12,521 nt of DNA from Gammaproteobacteria bacterium (GTDB lineage Bacteria; Pseudomonadota; Gammaproteobacteria; Steroidobacterales; Rariloculaceae): the NCBI GenBank assembly GCA_016927175.1, contig JAFGNC010000018.1, positions 1 to 12,521 on the forward strand, read 5' to 3'. The position numbers were made by a program, and so were the translations under genes. The notes beneath the pieces were generated by a model. That model was not told the origin of the DNA. It did not search any database and saw only the letters and a list, made by a program, of their open reading frames with translations. Of the stretch, positions 5,781 through 12,521 are shown one piece after another. Each line of letters starts with the position of its first letter. The first letter of the stretch is position 1.

Positions 5781-6097
5781 TGGTGGGCCCGGTAGGACTC
5801 GAACCTACGACCAAGGGATTCACTTCGCCCCGCCGTTTCCGGCGGGAGTGGACTATCTCTTCACCCGCAGACGCTGCCGCGCTTGCTCGGGTGCGGGACG
5901 CTCCAGCCTGTCATTAAGAGCACTGCAGCTCTCAGGTAGTCTCTGCACCTTCCGGCGGTGCACCGCCGGCTTGGCTCAGGGTTGCCGGCGACCGAATGCT
6001 ACGGTTCCCCTGAATTCATCCCGTCCACTCCGGGGCTCACGCCGCGGAGGCACCTTTTCGATGAGTCCCCTGCTCTAACCGACTGAGCTACAGGCCC
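5781..6097 (-). tRNA. ileX: tRNA-Ile(CAU), AUA-decoding, interrupted by a group I intron
   Basis: After removing 5821-6060, the two exons (6097-6061 and 5820-5781) make a 77-nt cloverleaf with encoded CCA. The acceptor stem pairs GGGCCTG with CGGGCCC, with A as discriminator. The D stem is GCTC/GAGC. The anticodon stem pairs GGGGA with TCCCT around the loop CTCATAA. The variable loop is TGGTC and the T stem is GTAGG/CCTAC. The body resembles E. coli tRNA-Ile2 (ileX), not elongator or initiator tRNA-Met, so C34 is expected to be changed to lysidine by TilS for AUA reading. The position beyond rpoD also matches ileX in E. coli. Without splicing the anticodon loop is broken and the tRNA cannot work. 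The gene is divergent from yqcC and convergent with the haem lipoprotein gene, 21 nt from its stop. Confidence 0.93.
5821..6060 (-). ncRNA. Group I self-splicing intron (IC3-like) in the tRNA-Ile anticodon loop
   Basis: A 240-nt intron lies between U36 and A37. P1 pairs the exon end CAU with intron GUG, giving the usual U-G at the splice site, and the intron ends in G at 5821. Hand-folded helices in intron numbering: P2 12-16/29-33, capped by GGC-GUGA-GCC; P3 GGACG/CGUCC (35-39/161-165); P4 UCAGGG/CCCUGA (48-53/80-85); P5 ACCG/CGGU (56-59/67-70); P6 seven pairs (92-98/103-109); P7 GACUA/UAGUC (120-124/206-210); P8 CACCCG/CGGGUG (168-173/194-199); P9 seven pairs with a GAAA loop (215-232, bases 5829-5846). 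The J6/7-P7 segment GAAGGUGCAGAGACUA nearly equals that of the Azoarcus tRNA-Ile intron, and UAGUCC also matches. An extra stem-loop sits between P7 and P3 (125-154). No endonuclease frame is present. Splicing itself is inferred. Confidence 0.93.
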
Positions 6098-6105
6098 ACG
6101 CCGAT

Positions 6106-6111
6106 ATATTA
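6106..6111 (-). promoter_or_regulatory. -10 box (TAATAT) of the tRNA-Ile gene
   Basis: On the minus strand TAATAT ends 8 nt before the first tRNA base, so transcription would begin at or very near the mature 5' end. The -35 region is poor; TGGTCC at an 18-nt spacing is the best candidate. The box is AT-rich within GC-rich surroundings. Confidence 0.5.
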
Positions 6112-6179
6112 CCTCGCGCATGGCGGGCCGGACCACTGCGGCGGTTGTTCCACCTCGGCGTCACGGTCAGAATCGACAC

Positions 6180-6521
6180 ATGGATGCTCATGAGGAGCAC
6201 ACGCGGCGCGAAGCGCTCAACGTGATCATCGATCGGATCGAGGAGACGATGCGGCGCGCGGATGCATGGGACGAGGAGCCGCCGCCACCACAGCTTCTGC
6301 GCAGCAAGCAGCCCTTCTGCTACGACACGCTGACGTTCCTGCAGTGGGTGCAGTGGCTGATGATCCCGCGCATGCGGCAGATCCTGAACAATCATGAGGA
6401 GCTGCCGGAATCGAGCGCGATCCTGCCATACGCGGAGGAGTTCGTGCCGGGCGACGTCGATGCCGACGCCCGCGAGCTGCTGCACCTGATCGAGCGCTTC
6501 GACGAGCTGATCTCCCGTTGA
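6180..6521 (+). CDS. yqcC: YqcC family protein (DUF446)
   Basis: A 113-residue cytoplasmic protein of the DUF446 family, close to the 109 residues of E. coli YqcC. The diagnostic central stretch is visible: QPFCYDTLTFLQWVQW (about 48-63), then IPRMRQILNN (67-76), then LPESSAILPYAEEF (80-93). The rest is mostly helical and acidic, with no signal or membrane segment. The biochemical role is not established. In enterobacteria yqcC sits beside truC, the tRNA pseudouridine-65 synthase; here it lies between a tRNA gene and rpoD instead. An in-frame ATG at 6120 would add 20 residues unlike the family, so the ATG at 6180 is preferred, although its ribosome site is weak. The gene is divergent from the tRNA and convergent with rpoD. 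Confidence 0.85.
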   Translation: MDAHEEHTRREALNVIIDRIEETMRRADAWDEEPPPPQLLRSKQPFCYDTLTFLQWVQWLMIPRMRQILNNHEELPESSAILPYAEEFVPGDVDADARELLHLIERFDELISR

Positions 6522-6698
6522 GCGGTCGAAAGCGAACGGGTGGCTGGGTTTGCCTCGGCGGTGACGGCCGCGGCCCCAATGGGCTCTTTGCGAGACACGC
6601 CGGAAATCGCATCCATGCGGCTCGTCTTCGGCCATCCCTGGCCTCAGACGGTCTCGCCGAGAGACTGACGAGCCTACGTCACGCCGGACGTGTGGTCC
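6522..6698. other. Convergent intergenic region between yqcC and rpoD
   Basis: This 177-nt stretch lies between two convergent stops. It holds a 5-bp hairpin GTCTC/GAGAC (6651-6665) and a small GGCC/GGCC hairpin (6630-6643). No T-run marks a classical terminator on either strand. Short open frames here have no recognisable features. Confidence 0.4.
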
Positions 6699-8534
<1,836 letters not shown>

Positions 8535-8577
8535 AGACGCCTGATACCTCTTGGGTGGAGCGGCTCAAAAACGGGCC

Positions 8578-8583
8578 AATATA
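8578..8583 (-). promoter_or_regulatory. Possible internal promoter -10 box (TATATT) upstream of rpoD
   Basis: TATATT lies in the 112-nt dnaG-rpoD gap, 43 nt before the rpoD ATG. It matches the sigma70 -10 consensus at five of six bases. The -35 is weak (TGGCCG at 17 nt). Internal promoters before rpoD are known in E. coli, which makes this plausible but not proven. Confidence 0.38.
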
Positions 8584-8646
8584 ACCTCTTTGGACTGCCT
8601 CGGCCACGGCCTGGCTCACTGTTGAGTGGGATGGCCGGGGCCCGAA

Positions 8647-10350
8647 TTAGTTCACAGCGGGGCGGCGCTTCAGCGCCTCGACGGCCTGCCGCTTCTGCCG
8701 CCGCTGCGCATATTCCTGCACGATACGTTCGAGGCTGTCCCGCAGCATCGCCGGGGCCCCGCCCTCGTCCTCGAGCGGCGGAGGCGGCTCGCGGGCGAGC
8801 CGGTCGACGTGCTTGCCGTCCGGCTCCTCGCGGAACCGCTCGACGAGCTGCGCCGACTTGACATTGGGGTTATCGGCTGCGATTTCAAGTAGTTGTCTGA
8901 GCAGCGGCGCCCCGGGCTCGTCCACTTCGTCGAGACCTTCGACCGGCCCCGCAGCCGCAACGGCGGCCGGATAGTGCAGCACGAGCGTGATCGTTCTGCC
9001 GATCCGGGTGCGCTTGCGCCCCGGCCTCGGCGGCTGTGCGGGACGCGGCCCCTCGCTCCGCTGCCCCGGGGCATCGATAAGAGCGGCCAGACGCGGAGCT
9101 TCGATCCCGGCGAGCCGCGCAAGTTCCTCGAGCAGCAGCTCCCGGTAGACGCCAGGCGAGAGCCGCGCCAGCAGCGGCTTCGCCTGCGCGATCAGCCGGG
9201 CGCGGCCGTCGACGCCGCGCGGATCGGCGCGGGCGTTCAGCTCCTCGATCAGGAACTGAGACAGCGGCTGTGCCTCGCCGAGCAGGCGCCGGAATTCTTC
9301 GCCGCCCCGCGAGCGGACCAGCGAGTCCGGATCCTCGCCCTCCGGCAGCAGCAGGAACTTCAGCTCCACGTTGCCGCCGGCGAAGGGCAGCGAGGTCTCG
9401 AGCGCGCGCCAGGCGGCGGCGCGGCCGGCGCGGTCTCCGTCGAAGCAGAATACGATCCGATCGGCGAGGCGGGTCAGCCTGCGGACGTGGTCCGGCGTCG
9501 TCGCCGTGCCGAGAGTCGCGACGGCCGGACCGACGCCGTGCTGCGCGAGACTCGCGACATCGAGATAGCCCTCCACGACCACGATCTGCTCGGGCCTGCC
9601 GTGCTGGCCGCGCGACTCGTACAGCCCGTACAGCGCCTGCCCCTTATGGAAAACGGCCGTCTCGGGCGAGTTCAGGTACTTCGGCTCGCCGGCGCCGACG
9701 ACGCGGCCCCCGAAGCCGATCACGTCGCCTCGGGGGCTCCGGATCGGAAACATGATCCGGTCCCGGAACCGGTCGTAGCAGCGCCCCTTGTCGTTGCGGA
9801 TGACCAGCCCGGCTTCGATCAGCTGCGCCGTGCGGGCTTCGTCCCGGCCGAGCGCGCGCAGCACGGTATCCCACGCATCGGGTGAGTAGCCGATGCCGAA
9901 ACGGCCGGCCGTCGCACCGTCGATCCCGCGTTGCTTCAGATACTCGATCGCGTGCGGGTGATCCCGCAGGGCCCGGCGGTAGATCTGGTCCGCCTCCTTC
10001 AGCAGCGCCAGCAGACCGCCGTCCTCACGGCGCTGCGCGCCGTCGGCTGCGCCGGCGGGCATGTCCATCCCCAGCATGTCGGCGAGCGCCTCGACGGCCT
10101 GCGGGAAGCCCAGGTTCTCGTAATTCATCAGAAAGCCGATGGCCGTGCCGTGGGCGCCGCAGCCGAAGCAGTGGTAGAACCCCTTGCTCGGGCTGACGGT
10201 GAAGGAGGGCGTCTTCTCGTCGTGGAAGGGGCAGAGCCCCTGGTGATCGCGGCCGGCCTTCTTCAGGGACACCCGCGAGCCCACGACGTCGACGATATCC
10301 GCGCGGGCGATCAGCTCGTCGATGAAATCCTGCGGAATCCGGCCGCTCAC
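8647..10350 (-). CDS. dnaG: DNA primase
   Basis: A 567-residue primase that makes RNA primers at the replication fork. The N-terminal CHC2 zinc-binding domain shows Cys40, His43, Cys61 and Cys64 (CPFH, then CFGC). The polymerase core includes FRDRIMFPIRSPRGDVIGF (195-213) and PKYLNSPET. The TOPRIM metal site shows Glu260 (VVVEGYLD) and DGD at Asp304/Asp306 (CFDGDRAG). A Pro/Arg-rich linker near 430-450 leads to the C-terminal DnaB-interacting domain. Two GTG codons could start it. The second (10350) gives MSGRIPQDF, aligning with E. coli MAGRIPRVF, and has better spacing from GGGAA. The first (10356) would add two residues and sits almost on that site. It is the third gene of the operon, about 60 nt after yqeY. 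Confidence 0.97.
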   Translation of the reverse strand: MSGRIPQDFIDELIARADIVDVVGSRVSLKKAGRDHQGLCPFHDEKTPSFTVSPSKGFYHCFGCGAHGTAIGFLMNYENLGFPQAVEALADMLGMDMPAGAADGAQRREDGGLLALLKEADQIYRRALRDHPHAIEYLKQRGIDGATAGRFGIGYSPDAWDTVLRALGRDEARTAQLIEAGLVIRNDKGRCYDRFRDRIMFPIRSPRGDVIGFGGRVVGAGEPKYLNSPETAVFHKGQALYGLYESRGQHGRPEQIVVVEGYLDVASLAQHGVGPAVATLGTATTPDHVRRLTRLADRIVFCFDGDRAGRAAAWRALETSLPFAGGNVELKFLLLPEGEDPDSLVRSRGGEEFRRLLGEAQPLSQFLIEELNARADPRGVDGRARLIAQAKPLLARLSPGVYRELLLEELARLAGIEAPRLAALIDAPGQRSEGPRPAQPPRPGRKRTRIGRTITLVLHYPAAVAAAGPVEGLDEVDEPGAPLLRQLLEIAADNPNVKSAQLVERFREEPDGKHVDRLAREPPPPLEDEGGAPAMLRDSLERIVQEYAQRRQKRQAVEALKRRPAVN

Positions 10351-10410
10351 TCGCACTTCCCGTCGCAGGAAGACGCGACGCTCGGGGTGCTCGCGAGCCC
10401 GGCGAACCCG

Positions 10411-10860
10411 CTATTCGTCGGACAATGCGGCCCGAACACGGGAATTGGCCTCGCGCATGTCGACTCTGCCGGCCGCCCTCGCCTTGATGATTCCCATGAC
10501 CTTGCCCATGTCCGCCATGCCCGCCGCGCCCGTTTCGTCGATGGCCTCGCTGATCAGCGCTTCGAGCTCCTCGTCGCTGAGCGGCTCGGGCAGGTAAGTC
10601 TGCCAGACGTCGATCTCGGCGGCTTCCTTGGCGGCCAGGTCCTCACGCGCGCCGTCCCGGTACTGAGCCATGGCGTCGCGGCCCTGCTTGATCATGCGCT
10701 CGAGCACGTTCTGCACGCCGGCGTCGTCCAAAGGCTGGCGCGAATCGACCTCGCGCTGCTTGACGCCCGCCAGCGCCAGACGCAACGCGGCGAGCCGCGG
10801 CTTGTCGCCGGCTCGCATCGCGGCCTTCATGTCTTCTTCGAGGCGGCCCTTCAGCGACAT
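10411..10860 (-). CDS. yqeY: GatB/YqeY domain protein
   Basis: A 149-residue protein covering the whole stand-alone GatB/YqeY family. It starts with MSLKGRLEEDMKAAMRAGDK and LAALRLALAGVKQREVDSR. It continues with VLERMIKQGRDAMAQYRDG and AAKEAAEIDVWQTYLPEPLS, and ends with MGKVMGIIKARAAGRVDMRE. The fold is helical and related to the tail domain of the GatB amidotransferase subunit, which binds tRNA. The free-standing protein has no firmly assigned function, though tRNA binding is often suggested. Its place between rpsU and dnaG is common in many Proteobacteria with this operon. The ribosome site before the ATG is weak, so translation may be coupled to upstream reading. Confidence 0.95.
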   Translation of the reverse strand: MSLKGRLEEDMKAAMRAGDKPRLAALRLALAGVKQREVDSRQPLDDAGVQNVLERMIKQGRDAMAQYRDGAREDLAAKEAAEIDVWQTYLPEPLSDEELEALISEAIDETGAAGMADMGKVMGIIKARAAGRVDMREANSRVRAALSDE

Positions 10861-10883
10861 CGAACGTCGAGACCGGTGCGGCT

Positions 10884-10902
10884 CCGGAGAGGGGTTCCCC
10901 GG
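10884..10902 (-). other. Stem-loop between rpsU and yqeY
   Basis: On the minus strand CCGGGGA pairs with TCTCCGG (seven pairs, one G-T) around ACCCC. It lies in the 56-nt rpsU-yqeY gap and has no T-run. It could be an RNA processing site or partial terminator that lets rpsU mRNA exceed dnaG-rpoD mRNA, as happens in E. coli. This role is inferred. Confidence 0.45.
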
Positions 10903-10916
10903 ATCTTAGTCAATGA

Positions 10917-11132
10917 TCAGTACAAGCGTCTACGGCGGGCGAGCGATCTGGAGGTGCGCTTCATGTGGCGCTTCACGGCGGCGGCCTTCTTGCGCTTGCG
11001 CTCCTGCGTCGGCTTCTCGTAGTACTCTCTTCGTCGGAGCTCTGTCAGAATACCGGCCTTCTCGCACGCGCGCTTGAATCGGCGCAACGCCGCATCGAAA
11101 TGTTCACTTTCTCTTACTCGGACGCTTGGCAT
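10917..11132 (-). CDS. rpsU: Small ribosomal subunit protein bS21
   Basis: A 71-residue, very basic protein, exactly the length of E. coli S21. It carries the family signature MPSVRVRESEHFDAALRRFK, then RACEKAGILTELRRREYYEKP, and a Lys/Arg-rich tail ending RRRRLY. S21 binds 16S rRNA near the anti-Shine-Dalgarno region and helps initiation. It is the first gene of the operon that continues to yqeY, dnaG and rpoD. A good sigma70-like promoter lies at 11195-11224, and a leader of about 55 nt contains a GC-rich palindrome. The sequence just before the ATG is only weakly like a ribosome site. Confidence 0.98.
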   Translation of the reverse strand: MPSVRVRESEHFDAALRRFKRACEKAGILTELRRREYYEKPTQERKRKKAAAVKRHMKRTSRSLARRRRLY

Positions 11133-11161
11133 TAACTACTCGCGGCAGGTGTAATGGACAG

Positions 11162-11176
11162 GCCGGCAGTGCCGGC
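11162..11176 (-). promoter_or_regulatory. Palindrome in the rpsU leader
   Basis: GCCGGC (11162-11167) and its complement (11171-11176) flank three bases, making a 6-bp GC-only hairpin just inside the predicted rpsU leader. It could be a structured control element or a protein operator in the divergent rpsU-tsaD region. No known motif was recognised. Confidence 0.4.
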
Positions 11177-11194
11177 ACCTAGAGTGAGCCGGCT

Positions 11195-11224
11195 ATGTTA
11201 GCCCGGCCGCGCCGAAAGTGTAAA
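11195..11224 (-). promoter_or_regulatory. sigma70-like promoter of the rpsU-yqeY-dnaG-rpoD operon
   Basis: On the minus strand the -35 TTTACA (11219-11224, five of six consensus bases) and the -10 TAACAT (11195-11200, four of six) are 18 nt apart. The start would fall near 11188, about 55 nt before the rpsU ATG. It is the best promoter match in the window and is correctly placed at the head of the operon. Confidence 0.68.
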
Positions 11225-11277
11225 GGGCCCGCGCGACCCGTTCCGCCTCCCGAACCACGCTCCTGAAGACGCTCCTG

Positions 11278-12327
11278 ATGAAGATTCTCGGCATCGAAAC
11301 GAGCTGCGACGAGACCGGCGTCGCCGTGTACGACACGGCGCGCGGGCTGGTCGCCGAGGCCCTGGCCAGCCAGACGGCCGTTCACGCGCCCTTCGGAGGC
11401 GTCGTGCCGGAGCTCGCCTCGCGAGACCATATCGCCAAGCTGACGCCGATGGTGCAGGGTGTGCTGGCGGACGCCGGGCTCGGCCTGGGCGAGCTCGATG
11501 CGGTGGCTTACACGGCGGGGCCCGGCCTGATCGGAGCGCTGATGGTCGGCGGCTCGCTGGCCGCGTCGCTCGCCTACGCTCTCGGCATTCCCGCCGTGCC
11601 GGTCCACCATATGGAAGGGCATCTGCTCGCGAGCATGCTCGAGGCGGAGCCGCCGCAGTTCCCGTTCCTCGCGCTGCTGGTGTCCGGCGGCCACTCGATG
11701 CTGGTGCACGTGCGCTCGCTCGGCCGCTACGAGATCGTCGGGGACACGCTGGACGACGCCGCCGGCGAGGCGTTCGACAAGGTGGCACGATTGTTGTCCC
11801 TGCCATACCCGGGCGGACCGCAGCTCGCGGCGCTGGCGACCGACGGCGATCCTCAGCGCTTCGCGTTCCCGCGCCCGCTGCGCAACCAGGGCCTTGCCTT
11901 CAGCTTCAGCGGGCTGAAGACCGCCGTCCGGCTGGCGATCGAGGCCGAGGCGGCGGCCCCGGGCGGGCTGACGGATCGGGCGAGGGCGGACGTCGCGGCA
12001 TCGTTCCAGGCTGCCGTCGTCGATACGCTCGTGGACAAGTGCCGGCTGGCGCTCGAGCAGACGGGGCTCGGGACGCTGGTCATTGCAGGCGGGGTCGGTG
12101 CGAACCGCCAGCTGCGGGAGCGCCTGGCCGGGCTCGGGCGCCGGCTGGGAGTGCGGGTCTGCTACCCGAGGCCGGCGCTTTGCACGGACAACGGCGCCAT
12201 GATCGCGTACGCCGGCGCGTGCCGGGCCCGTGACGGCGACCGGCGCGGGAGCGGGCCGCCTCGAATCGTCGCGCGGCCGCGCTGGTCGCTGGAGGAGCTG
12301 ACGCCGCCCCGGGCGGACGTCGGCTAG
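11278..12327 (+). CDS. tsaD: tRNA N6-adenosine threonylcarbamoyltransferase TsaD
   Basis: A 349-residue Kae1/TsaD protein. With TsaB and TsaE it transfers threonylcarbamoyl from TC-AMP to A37 of ANN-decoding tRNAs (t6A). The N-terminal ETSCDETGVAVYD (7-19) is the ASKHA nucleotide-binding motif. Metal ligands His111 and His115 appear in HHMEGH, with Asp304 in CTDNGAM. SGGHSML (136-142), AGEAFDKVARLL (162-173) and IAGGVGANRQLRE (269-281) are further signatures. The length is normal. The start at ATG 11278 gives MKILGIETSCDET, aligned with the family, although the ribosome site is poor. It is divergent from rpsU and is followed after 12 nt by folB. The intron-bearing tRNA-Ile in this window has A37 and reads AUA, so it is an expected substrate. 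Confidence 0.97.
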   Translation: MKILGIETSCDETGVAVYDTARGLVAEALASQTAVHAPFGGVVPELASRDHIAKLTPMVQGVLADAGLGLGELDAVAYTAGPGLIGALMVGGSLAASLAYALGIPAVPVHHMEGHLLASMLEAEPPQFPFLALLVSGGHSMLVHVRSLGRYEIVGDTLDDAAGEAFDKVARLLSLPYPGGPQLAALATDGDPQRFAFPRPLRNQGLAFSFSGLKTAVRLAIEAEAAAPGGLTDRARADVAASFQAAVVDTLVDKCRLALEQTGLGTLVIAGGVGANRQLRERLAGLGRRLGVRVCYPRPALCTDNGAMIAYAGACRARDGDRRGSGPPRIVARPRWSLEELTPPRADVG

Positions 12328-12332
12328 AGGGA
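12326..12332 (+). promoter_or_regulatory. Ribosome binding site of folB
   Basis: AGAGGGA overlaps the tsaD stop codon and lies 7 nt before the GTG at 12340. It supports that start and translational coupling with tsaD. Confidence 0.6.
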
Positions 12333-12339
12333 AGCAACG

Positions 12340-12521
12340 GTGGACAAGGTATTTCTGCGCGAGCTTCGGGTCGAGACGATCATCGGGATCTGGGAGTGGG
12401 AACGCCATGCGACCCAGATCGTCAGCATCGATCTGGAAATGGCCACGGATGTCCGGCGCGCGGCGTCGCGCGACTCGATCGAGGATGCGCTGAATTACAA
12501 GGACGTCGCCAAACGGCTCAT
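12340..12521 (+). CDS. folB: Dihydroneopterin aldolase, N-terminal part (cut by window end)
   Basis: A frame opening at GTG 12340 and still open at the last base gives 60 complete codons. The sequence starts MDKVFLRELRVETIIGIWEW and continues ERHATQIVSIDLEMATDVRRAA and SIEDALNYKDVAKRL. This aligns along its whole length with the start of E. coli FolB (MDIVFIEQLSVITTIGVYDWE). FolB cleaves 7,8-dihydroneopterin to 6-hydroxymethyl-7,8-dihydropterin in folate synthesis. The Glu-Trp-Glu region (17-19) belongs to the pterin-site neighbourhood. It lies 12 nt after tsaD with a good ribosome site, so the two are probably co-transcribed. The catalytic lysine and the rest are outside the window. Confidence 0.93.
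   Translation, partial: MDKVFLRELRVETIIGIWEWERHATQIVSIDLEMATDVRRAASRDSIEDALNYKDVAKRL

Noticed and set aside
5848..6078. 76-codon + strand open frame inside the intron, considered as a homing endonuclease
   Set aside because: It runs opposite to the intron, is short, and lacks LAGLIDADG, GIY-YIG or HNH motifs. The sequence is explained by conserved ribozyme helices.
5781..6097. Reading the interrupted tRNA as elongator tRNA-Met because its anticodon is CAU
   Set aside because: The anticodon stem, variable loop and T arm match the tRNA-Ile2 pattern, and the location after rpoD matches ileX.
6145..6173. Possible promoter TTGTTC-17-CAGAAT for yqcC, which would make its mRNA nearly leaderless
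   Set aside because: Only three and four of six consensus bases match, which is too weak to list as a feature.
6120..6179. Upstream ATG extension of yqcC by 20 residues
   Set aside because: The added residues do not resemble the family, and the ATG at 6180 gives the normal length.

Overview
The window is GC-rich, densely coding bacterial DNA, most likely from a gammaproteobacterium. The main evidence is the macromolecular-synthesis cluster rpsU-yqeY-dnaG-rpoD, with tsaD-folB divergent from it. The principal sigma factor ends almost like that of E. coli, a YqcC (DUF446) protein is present, and a tRNA-Ile(CAU) gene lies just beyond rpoD, the same neighbourhood as E. coli ileX. A betaproteobacterium is not fully excluded. 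Taxonomy is inferred from gene order and remembered family sequences; no search was run.

Left half (1-5759, all + strand): this is accessory envelope and metabolic content. It opens with the 3' end of an aldo/keto reductase gene (1-486), followed by a two-tier terminator-like structure. Next comes a closely spaced pair encoding a periplasmic SsuA/TauA/NMT1-type solute-binding protein (665-1663) and a secreted alpha/beta hydrolase (1694-2749, GTG start). A repeat-rich intergenic stretch follows (2750-2906), with a nested palindrome and five tandem copies of a 14-bp unit. Then there is a secreted fusion of a type-1 copper cupredoxin to a PQQ-type glucose/sorbosone dehydrogenase beta-propeller (2989-4908), and a c-type haem lipoprotein of the Tll0287/DUF3365 type (5115-5759). 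The last two could form a periplasmic electron-transfer route, but this is inference.

Centre (5781-6521): on the minus strand lies a tRNA-Ile(CAU) gene whose anticodon loop is split by a 240-nt group I intron without a reading frame of its own (5821-6060). The core helices P1 to P9 can be folded by hand. The core sequence closely resembles the Azoarcus tRNA-Ile intron (subgroup IC3), with one extra stem-loop between P7 and P3. A yqcC-like gene is divergent from the tRNA.

Right half (6699-12521): the minus-strand operon rpsU-yqeY-dnaG-rpoD reads leftward from a good sigma70-like promoter at 11195-11224, and a further -10-like box lies in front of rpoD. Divergently, tsaD and the start of folB (cut by the window end) form a + strand operon. 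These genes serve translation (bS21, t6A37 tRNA modification), replication priming, transcription initiation and folate synthesis.

No gene-free stretch exceeds 300 bases. No insertion sequence, CRISPR array, phage gene or rRNA was seen.
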